The notes under the pieces: generated by a model
The model's input: only the letters and a program-made list of their open reading frames with translations
Told to the model about the DNA's origin: nothing
Database searches by the model: none
NCBI GenBank assembly: GCA_009783605.1
Contig: WRDE01000163.1
Coordinates: 1-5,509 of the forward strand
DNA from: Oscillospiraceae bacterium
GTDB lineage: Bacteria; Bacillota; Clostridia; Oscillospirales; Acutalibacteraceae
Reading direction: 5' to 3'
Length of the DNA stretch: 5,509 nucleotides
Shown here: piece after piece, positions 1 to 5,171 of the stretch
Numbering within the stretch: position 1 is the first letter of the stretch
Layout: every line of letters starts with the position of its first letter
Position numbers and translations under genes: made by a program

Positions 1-2232
1 AAGCCGGTCTATTGGTGCCCGGAATGCCGCACCGCGCTGGCGGAGGCGGAGATCGAGTATGACGAGGATCCCTGTTACTCGATTTTTGTCACCTTCGACT
101 TAGTTGACGACAAGGGGCTGTTCGCCGCCGCGGGGGCGGATCTGACTAAGACGTCGTTTGTGATCTGGACCACCACCGCCTGGACGCTGCCGGGGAATCT
201 GGCAATCTGTCTCGGGCCGGAGTTCAAGTATCATCTGATCCGCTGTGGGGATAAGTATTTGGTCATGGCCGACGGGCTGCATGAGGCGGCGCTGAAGGCC
301 TGTAAAATCGAGGATTATGAGATCGCCGCCACCTTCACCGGCGGCCAGTTGGAGGGGATGGTGGCCCGCCATCCGTTTTTGGACCGGGATTCGTTGGTGA
401 TCACCGGCGGTCACGTGACGCTGGAGAGCGGTACCGGCTGTGTCCATACCGCGCCGGGACACGGCGTGGAGGACTTTGAGGTCTGCAGAAAATATGATCT
501 GCCGGTGGTGGTACCGGTGGACAGCGCGGGGCGGATGACCGCCGAGGCCGGGGATTTTTGCGCCGGTATGACCACGAATGACGCCGGGCGGGTTATCGCC
601 AAAGCGCTGCAGGAGAGCGGCCATCTGTTGGCTACCGAGCGGATCATCCATCAATACCCCCACTGCTGGCGCTGCCGCCAGCCAGTGCTGTTCCGGGCGA
701 CCGAGCAGTGGTTCTGTTCGGTGGACGCCTTCAAGGACCGGGCGATCGAGGAGATCCGGAAGGTCAAATGGATCCCGGGCTGGGGCGAGGAGCGGATCAG
801 CGCGATGGTGCGGGAGCGCAGTGATTGGTGCATCTCCCGGCAGCGGCTCTGGGGGGTGCCGATCCCGATCTTCTACTGTGACAGCTGCGAAAAGCCGGTT
901 ATCGACCGGGATTTCATCAGCGCGGTGGCCGAATTGTTCGAAAAAGAGAGCTCCGACGGGTGGTATACCCATACCGCCGGCGAGATATTGCCGCAGGGGG
1001 CGCAATGTCCCCATTGCGGCGGCAAAAATTTCACCAAAGAGACCGATATCATGGATGTCTGGTTCGATTCCGGCTCCTCCCATTTTGACGTCTGCCAGAA
1101 CCGGCCGTATCTGCGGTGGCCGGCCGACCTCTATCTTGAGGGCGGCGACCAGCACCGGGGCTGGTTCCAAAGCTCGCTGCTGACGGCGGTGGCGGTGAAG
1201 GGCGCCGCGCCATACCGGGCGGTGCTGACCCACGGCTGGACGGTGGACGGCGAGGGCAAGAAGATGTCCAAATCCCTCGGCAACGGCATTGAGCCGGAGG
1301 AGGTCATCAGCGAATACGGCGCCGATATCCTGCGGCTCTGGGTCGCTTCGCTGGATTACCGGGTGGACGCCCGGCTGTCGAAGGAGATTCTCAAGCAGCT
1401 GACCGAGGCCTACCGCAAGATCCGCAATACCGCCCGGTTTTTGCTGTCCAACCTGTATGATTTCGATCCGGATATTGATATGGTGGAACCCGGCGCGTTA
1501 GCGGAGATCGACCGCTGGGCGATGACCCGGTTGGATATGCTGGCCGGGCAGGTCAACCGGGCCTACAAAGCCTTTGAGTTCCACGACGCGTATCACCGGA
1601 TCCACAATTTCTGCGTGGTTGAAATGTCCAATTTTTATCTGGATGTGCTGAAAGACCGGCTGTACTGCGAAAGGGGCGGTTCCGCTACCCGCCGGGCGGC
1701 CCAGTCGGTGGTGTATACCCTGCTGCACACCCTGACCCGTCTGATCGCGCCGATTCTGGCCTTCACCGCCGATGAGATCTGGGGATTTATGCCGCATAAG
1801 GTGGAGGACGACACCCATTCGGTGATGCTGAATCCGATGCCGGATGCGGGGGACAGGGAGCCGGACCAGGCCTTTATGGATCGCTGGGAGAAAATCCACG
1901 CCATCCGGGAGGACGTCAAGAAGGCGCTGGAGCTGGCCCGGACGGCCAAGGTGATCGGCGCGCCATTGGACGCCAAGGTGACGCTGTATCTGTCCGGGGA
2001 AACCGCGGAATTTGTCCGGGAGGTCCGGGAGCTGCTGCCGGCGGCGCTGATCGTTTCGGCGGTGGAGATTTCGGAGGAAAATCCGCCCGAGGGCTGTTAC
2101 GACGGCGAGACGGTAGTCGTACACGTAGCCAAAGCCGACGGCGGCAAATGCGCCCGCTGCTGGAGCTATAGCCCGACAGTGGGGGAGAGCCACCCGGAGG
2201 TCTGCGAGAGATGCGCGGAGATACTGTTATAA
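1..2232 (+). CDS. ileS: Isoleucyl-tRNA synthetase, 5'-truncated by the window edge
   Basis: Charges tRNA-Ile with isoleucine in the cytoplasm and hydrolyses mischarged Val-tRNA. The frame is open from base 1, giving 743 codons and a TAA stop. The visible part begins at the YWCPEC motif. By comparison with IleRS of about 930-940 residues, some 175-180 N-terminal residues, including the HIGH motif, lie upstream. In window numbering, the editing domain has WTTTAWTLPGNL (56-67) and GTGCVHTAPGHG (144-155). The catalytic core has DVWFDSGSSH (352-361), GGDQHRGWF (381-389) and KMSKS (421-425, bases 1261-1275). An alpha-helical anticodon-binding domain follows at about 470-640. Cys pairs 6/9, 222/225, 293/296 and 336/339 look like the zinc sites known in bacterial IleRS. 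The C-terminal finger is CARC (717-720) with CERC (735-738). The set of motifs indicates the ordinary bacterial IleS type, not the eukaryote-like mupirocin-resistant type. The stop codon abuts a heptamer repeat; lspA follows after 104 bp. Confidence 0.98.
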   Translation, partial: KPVYWCPECRTALAEAEIEYDEDPCYSIFVTFDLVDDKGLFAAAGADLTKTSFVIWTTTAWTLPGNLAICLGPEFKYHLIRCGDKYLVMADGLHEAALKACKIEDYEIAATFTGGQLEGMVARHPFLDRDSLVITGGHVTLESGTGCVHTAPGHGVEDFEVCRKYDLPVVVPVDSAGRMTAEAGDFCAGMTTNDAGRVIAKALQESGHLLATERIIHQYPHCWRCRQPVLFRATEQWFCSVDAFKDRAIEEIRKVKWIPGWGEERISAMVRERSDWCISRQRLWGVPIPIFYCDSCEKPVIDRDFISAVAELFEKESSDGWYTHTAGEILPQGAQCPHCGGKNFTKETDIMDVWFDSGSSHFDVCQNRPYLRWPADLYLEGGDQHRGWFQSSLLTAVAVKGAAPYRAVLTHGWTVDGEGKKMSKSLGNGIEPEEVISEYGADILRLWVASLDYRVDARLSKEILKQLTEAYRKIRNTARFLLSNLYDFDPDIDMVEPGALAEIDRWAMTRLDMLAGQVNRAYKAFEFHDAYHRIHNFCVVEMSNFYLDVLKDRLYCERGGSATRRAAQSVVYTLLHTLTRLIAPILAFTADEIWGFMPHKVEDDTHSVMLNPMPDAGDREPDQAFMDRWEKIHAIREDVKKALELARTAKVIGAPLDAKVTLYLSGETAEFVREVRELLPAALIVSAVEISEENPPEGCYDGETVVVHVAKADGGKCARCWSYSPTVGESHPEVCERCAEILL

Positions 2233-2251
2233 TTGACAATTGACAATTATT
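2231..2251. repeat. Tandem heptamer repeat, array A (3 units)
   Basis: Three 7-bp units, AATTGAC, AATTGAC and a degenerate AATTATT, start on the second base of the ileS TAA stop codon. They run up to ten bases before REPIN 1. The 7-bp period matches arrays B and C after the next two genes, although the unit sequence differs. Function unknown. Confidence 0.7.
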
Positions 2252-2261
2252 GTGACCGTGT

Positions 2262-2330
2262 GTAGGGCGGGGGCTTGCCCCCGCCGCAAAACCCAGGAAT
2301 TCCAACGGCGGGGGCAAGCCCCCGCCCTAC
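2262..2330. repeat. REP doublet (REPIN 1) between ileS and lspA
   Basis: Two perfectly complementary 25-nt arms (2262-2286 and 2306-2330) are separated by 19 nt. Each arm begins at its outer end with GTAG, then a near-perfect GC palindrome. In the left arm GGCGGGGGC (2266-2274) pairs with GCCCCCGCC (2277-2285). A GTAG tetranucleotide followed by a GC palindrome is the hallmark of REP sequences mobilised by REP-associated tyrosine transposases (RAYTs). Paired inverted REPs are known as REPINs or BIMEs. No transposase lies in the window, so this is a non-autonomous copy. Either each arm folds alone, or the arms pair into one 25-bp stem. There is no T-run, so a classical terminator role is not supported. 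REP hairpins in other bacteria can stabilise mRNA or cause termination, and either could affect lspA here. Confidence 0.88.
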
Positions 2331-2336
2331 TGCGAG

Positions 2337-2867
2337 GTGTATATCATCCGAATTATTGATAATATCAAAAAAATCAGATATCAGCTCATGGTTTTGGCCG
2401 GGGTTTTGGTTTTGGTCGGGCTGGATCAGTTGTCCAAGTGGTTTATGACCGGGCTGTTGAAGGGGAAACCGGCGATTTCGTTGGTTGGTGAGCTGTTGGT
2501 GCTGGATTATGCCGAGAATACGGGGATCAGCTGGGGGCTGCTGCCGGATCAGCGGTGGTTGGTGCTCGGGGTGACCGGGGTGGTACTGGCCGGCTTCGGC
2601 GGGGTGCTGCTGAGCGGCCGGTTTCGGAACAGTAGGCTGGCCACTGTCGGCGGAACGATGGTGCTGGCCGGCGGCTTGGGCAACCTGATCGACCGGGCGT
2701 TCAACGGGTTTGTGGTGGATTTCATCTATGTCCGGGCAATCAATTTCCCGGTATTCAATATAGCCGACTGCTGTGTAGTCTGCGGCGCGATAGTGACGCT
2801 GGTGTATTTTCTGTTCATCTATAAGGATAAAGAAAAAGAACCAACCCCAGAAAATAATAGCGAATGA
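2337..2867 (+). CDS. lspA: Lipoprotein signal peptidase (signal peptidase II)
   Basis: Aspartyl protease of the inner membrane that removes the signal peptide from diacylglyceryl-modified prolipoproteins (lipobox Cys), after Lgt. 176 residues, close to the family's usual 150-170. Family motifs in order: LDQLSKW (29-35, conserved D30), AENTGISWG (59-67), GGLGNLIDR (112-120), VVDF (126-129) and FNIAD (140-144). By family knowledge the catalytic pair is the Asp of VVDF (D128) and the Asp of NIAD (D144); both are present. Four hydrophobic segments fit at about 17-30, 73-92, 103-118 and 143-163, with a charged C-terminal tail. The start is uncertain. GTG 2337 lies six bases after a REP arm with no proper Shine-Dalgarno. 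ATG 2388 would give the short N-terminus seen in Bacillus LspA, but also lacks one. GTG is kept because the KKIRYQL lead-in reads like real protein. Stop TGA overlaps array B. Confidence 0.95.
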   Translation: MYIIRIIDNIKKIRYQLMVLAGVLVLVGLDQLSKWFMTGLLKGKPAISLVGELLVLDYAENTGISWGLLPDQRWLVLGVTGVVLAGFGGVLLSGRFRNSRLATVGGTMVLAGGLGNLIDRAFNGFVVDFIYVRAINFPVFNIADCCVVCGAIVTLVYFLFIYKDKEKEPTPENNSE

Positions 2868-2908
2868 ATAATTGTGCATTGTAAATTATGCATTATGAAT
2901 TATGAATT
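2867..2908. repeat. Tandem heptamer repeat, array B (6 units)
   Basis: Six 7-bp units in phase: AATAATT, GTGCATT, GTAAATT, ATGCATT, ATGAATT, ATGAATT. The first base is the last base of the lspA stop codon. The last unit supplies an ATG in frame with rluD, which is probably a decoy start. The array is AT-rich against GC-rich neighbours and fills most of the lspA-rluD gap. It resembles in style the short tandemly repeated heptamers described in cyanobacteria, without implying that lineage. Confidence 0.75.
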
Positions 2909-2915
2909 CGCCAGT

Positions 2916-2921
2916 GAGGTG
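2916..2921 (+). promoter_or_regulatory. Probable Shine-Dalgarno of rluD
   Basis: GAGGTG is complementary to the 16S anti-SD. Its GAGG core ends six bases before TTG 2926. No comparable motif precedes the upstream in-frame ATG at 2902, which sits inside the heptamer array. This site is the main reason for choosing the TTG start. Confidence 0.5.
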
Positions 2922-2925
2922 CCAT

Positions 2926-3861
2926 TTGCCCCAGTTGACTTGTCAAATCACGGCCGAGCAGGCGGGGGAGCGGATCGACCGGTCGCTCGCTTTGATATGG
3001 CCGTATTCTCGTTCGATGATCCAGAGCTGGCTTGACGCCGGATTGGTTACCGTCAACGGCAAAACCGCCGCCCGGCAGCAGAAGCTGCGCGGCGGCGATT
3101 TGATTTTTGCCGATATTCCCGAACCCGAGCCGGACCGGGCCGGACCGGAGGATATCCCGTTGGAGATTGTGTATGAGGACGCGGATCTGTTGGTGGTCAA
3201 TAAGCCCAAGGGGATGGTGGTACATCCGGCGGCGGGCCACCGGAGCGGCACCCTGGTCAACGCGCTGCTGGCCTATTGCGGGGATAGCCTGTCGGGGATC
3301 GGCGGGGTGCTGCGTCCCGGTATCGTCCACCGTCTCGACAAGGACACCAGCGGTCTGCTGCTGGCGGCGAAAAACGACCGGGCGCATCAGGGGCTGGCGG
3401 AGCAGATCAAGGCCCGTACCGTACTGCGGGAATATGAAGCGGTGGTTGTCGGCCATCTGAAACAGCCGGAGGGGAAAATCGACGCCCCGATCGGCCGGGA
3501 CCCGCTGCACCGCCAGCGGATGGCGGTCACCGAAAAAAACAGCCGGGAAGCGGTGACCCGGTATACCGTGCTGGCGGAATATCCCGGGAATTCCGGACGC
3601 CCGAAATACAGCCACCTGCGGCTGCGGTTAGAAACCGGCCGCACCCACCAGATCCGGGTGCATATGGCCCATATCGGCCACCCGGTGGCCGGCGACCCGG
3701 TATACGGTTCGGCCAAAGGCCTGGCGTTTCTCGGCGGCCAATGCCTCCACGCCCGGACAGTGGGGTTCACCCACCCGGTAAGCGGAGAGGAAATGCGGTT
3801 CGAGAGCAGGCTGCCGGGGTATTTTGTGGAGTTTTTGAGAGAGTTAGGAGTGAGGAGTTAA
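2926..3861 (+). CDS. rluD: RluA-family 23S rRNA pseudouridine synthase, RluD type
   Basis: Isomerises uridine to pseudouridine in rRNA; E. coli RluD acts on helix 69 of 23S rRNA (U1911, U1915, U1917). The exact target here is inferred. From TTG 2926 the protein has 311 residues. An N-terminal S4-like RNA-binding domain (about 14-62, ERIDRSLALIWPYSRS to VNGK and LRGGD) is followed by the catalytic domain. That holds the motif GIVHRLDKDTSG (132-143), with catalytic Asp in HRLD at 138 (139 in E. coli RluD), and ETGRTHQIRVH (236-246) near GHPVAGDPVYG. An ATG at 2902 would add eight residues but lies in a heptamer repeat without a Shine-Dalgarno. TTG 2926 has GAGGTG upstream and gives an N-terminus (LPQLTCQI) lining up with E. 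coli RluD (VQLTATV). The last codons, ELGVRS plus TAA, fall in TTAGGAG-like repeats, so the C-terminus may have been rewritten. Likely cotranscribed with lspA. Confidence 0.93.
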   Translation: MPQLTCQITAEQAGERIDRSLALIWPYSRSMIQSWLDAGLVTVNGKTAARQQKLRGGDLIFADIPEPEPDRAGPEDIPLEIVYEDADLLVVNKPKGMVVHPAAGHRSGTLVNALLAYCGDSLSGIGGVLRPGIVHRLDKDTSGLLLAAKNDRAHQGLAEQIKARTVLREYEAVVVGHLKQPEGKIDAPIGRDPLHRQRMAVTEKNSREAVTRYTVLAEYPGNSGRPKYSHLRLRLETGRTHQIRVHMAHIGHPVAGDPVYGSAKGLAFLGGQCLHARTVGFTHPVSGEEMRFESRLPGYFVEFLRELGVRS

Positions 3862-3899
3862 TATCAAGAATCTGAAAGAAAACAACTCCTAACTCCTAA
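3844..3899. repeat. Inverted heptamer repeat across the rluD stop, array C
   Basis: Left arm 3844-3859 (TTAGGAG, TGAGGAG, TT) pairs with right arm 3884-3899 (AA, CTCCTAA, CTCCTAA): 16 positions with one mismatch, around a 24-nt loop. The left arm covers the last five rluD sense codons and reaches the first base of the stop codon, so the transcript could form a hairpin at the gene end. No T-run follows, so terminator function is unproven. Related degenerate heptamers recur at 4028-4048. Confidence 0.7.
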
Positions 3900-3924
3900 G
3901 TGAACACTGATTAAATGATGAAAC

Positions 3925-4004
3925 CGTAGGGGCAGGCCTTGTGTCTGCCCGGAAACATAGATATAATGCGGGTCAATTGGGCAGACACAAGGCCTGCCCC
4001 TACG
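3925..4004. repeat. REP doublet (REPIN 2) between rluD and nrdR
   Basis: Two perfectly complementary 26-nt arms (3925-3950 and 3979-4004) surround a 28-nt centre. After one outer C:G pair, each arm starts GTAGGGG and holds an imperfect palindrome, GGGCAG...CTGCCC, with CCTTGT in its middle. It shares the GTAGGG start, a CTTG centre and the 25-nt arm length with REPIN 1 but differs in stem sequence, as expected for subfamilies. No RAYT transposase is nearby. Outside the arms, weaker inverted similarity (3903-3914 against 4013-4026) may extend the element. Confidence 0.88.
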
Positions 4005-4027
4005 AAAATCGATTAAACCAGTGGTTA

Positions 4028-4048
4028 CCTAACTTCTAATTCCTAACT
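4028..4048. repeat. Degenerate tandem heptamers downstream of REPIN 2
   Basis: Three units in phase, CCTAACT, TCTAATT, CCTAACT. They resemble the complement of the TTAGGAG units on the far side of REPIN 2. The array ends 11 bases before the -35 box of the nrdR promoter. Confidence 0.55.
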
Positions 4049-4059
4049 TTGGCAAACCA

Positions 4060-4089
4060 TTGACAGCCGACCCATAAATATAGTATAAT
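4060..4089 (+). promoter_or_regulatory. Sigma70-type promoter of nrdR
   Basis: A perfect -35 TTGACA (4060-4065) and a perfect -10 TATAAT (4084-4089) are separated by 18 bp in AT-rich DNA. Transcription should start near 4096, leaving a leader of about 30 nt that contains the nrdR Shine-Dalgarno. It marks a transcriptional boundary after rluD and the repeat cluster. Confidence 0.85.
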
Positions 4090-4113
4090 TTATCCAATAA
4101 CAATACATTTTCT

Positions 4114-4118
4114 GGAGG
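4114..4118 (+). promoter_or_regulatory. Shine-Dalgarno of nrdR
   Basis: GGAGG lies eight bases before ATG 4127. Together with the conserved MKCPFCG family N-terminus it favours ATG 4127 over the adjacent in-frame TTG 4124. Confidence 0.85.
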
Positions 4119-4126
4119 ACAGATTG

Positions 4127-4588
4127 ATGAAATGTCCCTTTTGCGGATATCATGAGGATAAAGTGATCGATTCACGGCCTACCGATGAGGATACGCGTAT
4201 CCGGCGGCGGCGGGAGTGCGAGAGCTGCGCCAAACGGTTTACGACTTATGAGGTGATCGAAAATCTGCCGATGGTGGTGGTGAAACGGGACCGGACGCGG
4301 GAGTCTTTTGACCGCACCAAGCTGTTGGGCGGGATGATCCGGGCCTGCCATAAGCGGTTGGTTTCGGTGGAGGCGCTGGAGCTGGCCGCCGACCGGATCG
4401 AAGCCCAGATCCTCAATTCTCTCGACCGCGAGATCGTGTCGGCGGTTATCGGTGAATATGTGATGGAGACGCTGCGGGAGATCGACGAGGTCGCCTATGT
4501 CCGGTTCGCATCGGTCTATCGGGAATTCAAGGATATCCATTCGTTCAGCGAGGAGATTGACCGGATGAAAGGCGCGGGGCGCCCGTAA
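4127..4588 (+). CDS. nrdR: Transcriptional repressor NrdR
   Basis: Nucleotide-sensing repressor of ribonucleotide reductase (nrd) operons; it binds NrdR boxes when its ATP-cone is loaded with dATP/ATP. 153 residues, the usual family length. The N-terminal zinc ribbon has Cys pairs 3/6 (CPFC) and 31/34 (CESC), followed by AKRFTTYE. Between the pairs is the basic IRRRREC segment typical of the family. The ATP-cone (about 49-139) includes VVVKRDRTRESFDRTKLL, IRACHKR (most relatives read KRPVS after this, here KRLVS) and DEVAYVRFASVYREFKD. The start is ATG 4127, 8 nt after GGAGG. The gene has its own strong promoter. No ribonucleotide reductase gene lies in the window, so regulation would be in trans. 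I found no convincing NrdR box over its own promoter. Confidence 0.97.
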   Translation: MKCPFCGYHEDKVIDSRPTDEDTRIRRRRECESCAKRFTTYEVIENLPMVVVKRDRTRESFDRTKLLGGMIRACHKRLVSVEALELAADRIEAQILNSLDREIVSAVIGEYVMETLREIDEVAYVRFASVYREFKDIHSFSEEIDRMKGAGRP

Positions 4589-4626
4589 TTTCATCAAACC
4601 GAATTAGTTTGATGGCGCGCCCCGCG
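4573..4626 (+). terminator. Composite hairpin at the nrdR 3' end, possible terminator
   Basis: An outer 10-bp perfect GC stem (CGCGGGGCGC, 4573-4582, with 4617-4626) encloses an inner 8-bp stem (CATCAAAC, 4592-4599, with GTTTGATG, 4607-4614) and a 7-nt loop. The left outer arm lies in the last nrdR codons, so the stop codon sits inside the structure. No proper T-run follows; the nearest is CTTTTGCTT about 15 bases on. It could be a weak terminator, an mRNA-end stabiliser or an attenuator before the chorismate mutase gene. Confidence 0.45.
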
Positions 4627-4751
4627 GCAATAGCGCTCCGCTTTTGCTTAATTGGGCGTATTATCGTTTATTGAGTGAGATCATAACAATATGGAATGTA
4701 ATGACGGTTTATCCGGTAACGGCTAAAGTTGAGTTCACAATTCAATAGTAT

Positions 4752-4756
4752 AGGTG
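4752..4756 (+). promoter_or_regulatory. Shine-Dalgarno of the chorismate mutase gene
   Basis: AGGTG matches the anti-SD and ends seven bases before ATG 4764. The rest of the nrdR-chorismate mutase spacer (4627-4751) shows no clear promoter, only the imperfect palindrome at 4708-4727, so read-through from the nrdR promoter is possible. Confidence 0.5.
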
Positions 4757-4763
4757 CAATGAG

Positions 4764-5081
4764 ATGGATAACGTAGATAAAAAATCCGAAGCGCGGGATC
4801 AGCTTGCGGTTTTGCGCGGGCAGATTGACGATATTGACCGGCAGTTAGTCGATCTGTTTCTGCGGCGGATGCGGGTCAGCGATGAGATCGCCGGCGCCAA
4901 ACGGCGGGGCGGGATCGGCGTGACCGATCGGGAGCGGGAACGGGCGGTGATCGAGGCGGCGCGGGCCGGGGCCGGGAACCGTGACCGGGATTTTGTGGCG
5001 GCGTTTATGCAATCGCTGATCACGCTGTCGAAACAGCGGCAGGAGCGGCAAAATCCGACCAACGGTGAGAAGGATTTGTAA
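4764..5081 (+). CDS. Chorismate mutase, AroQ class, stand-alone
   Basis: Converts chorismate to prephenate, the branch point to phenylalanine and tyrosine, in the cytoplasm. 105 residues, a single all-helical AroQ domain with no fused prephenate dehydratase, dehydrogenase or DAHP synthase. Aligned by eye to the E. coli P-protein mutase domain, the whole active site is present: R18 (E. coli R11), R35 (R28), K46 (K39), D55 (D48), R58 (R51), E59 (E52), S89 (S84) and Q93 (Q88). The pattern LRGQIDDIDRQLVDLFLRRM with the following IAGAK is diagnostic. No signal peptide, so it is not the secreted AroQ type. It lies 175 bp after nrdR and 90 bp before pyrH. No aromatic-pathway neighbours are visible. 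It could share the nrdR transcript, but a hairpin lies between. Family confident; no symbol given because naming varies. Confidence 0.93.
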   Translation: MDNVDKKSEARDQLAVLRGQIDDIDRQLVDLFLRRMRVSDEIAGAKRRGGIGVTDRERERAVIEAARAGAGNRDRDFVAAFMQSLITLSKQRQERQNPTNGEKDL

Positions 5082-5082
5082 A

Positions 5083-5107
5083 AAAACCGTCAAATTTTTG
5101 CGGTTTT
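5083..5107. terminator. Possible weak, bidirectional terminator after chorismate mutase
   Basis: AAAACCG (5083-5089) pairs with CGGTTTT (5101-5107) across an 11-nt loop, just after the stop codon. The stem is short and its T-rich end is part of the pairing. The complementary strand ends the stem with a longer T-run. Its place just ahead of the pyrH promoter fits a unit boundary. Confidence 0.4.
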
Positions 5108-5109
5108 CC

Positions 5110-5138
5110 TTTACAGCTACGGGTTTATATAGTACACT
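5110..5138 (+). promoter_or_regulatory. Probable sigma70 promoter of pyrH
   Basis: TTTACA (5110-5115, five of six consensus bases) and TACACT (5133-5138, four of six) are 17 bp apart. The overlapping TATAGT (5128-5133) is closer to consensus but only 12 bp from this -35. Transcription would start near 5145. A G-rich run (5160-5165), six bases before ATG 5172, is the only ribosome-binding candidate. Confidence 0.6.
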
Positions 5139-5171
5139 TACTACAATAAAAACATAAAAGGGGGGCGGCCG

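Noticed and set aside
100..1233. Long open frame on the minus strand opposite ileS
   Set aside because: It is a by-product of GC-rich codon bias in ileS; the protein is low-complexity Pro/Arg/His-rich with no motif, while the + strand carries all IleRS motifs.
2262..2330. REPIN 1 as an intrinsic terminator of ileS
   Set aside because: No T-run follows on either strand, and each arm has the GTAG REP signature, so a mobile repeat explains it better.
2247..2879. Minus-strand frame across REPIN 1 and lspA
   Set aside because: It runs through the repeat and antisense to a confident lspA, with Gln/His/Pro-rich nonsense composition.
2867..4048. CRISPR array
   Set aside because: The repeats are 7-bp tandem units or inverted pairs; there are no regularly spaced direct repeats with unique spacers and no cas genes.
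4071..4095. NrdR box over the nrdR promoter
   Set aside because: The AT-rich stretch is roughly symmetric, but it lacks the ACA...TGT ends and good symmetry of known NrdR boxes; it is explained by the -10 region.
4124..4126. TTG as the nrdR start
   Set aside because: ATG follows immediately, has better Shine-Dalgarno spacing and gives the conserved MKCPFCG N-terminus.
4589..4763. Small gene or RNA in the nrdR-chorismate mutase spacer
   Set aside because: No start with a ribosome-binding site and a sensible frame, and no recognisable riboswitch or tRNA fold; only a hairpin end and a weak palindrome are visible.
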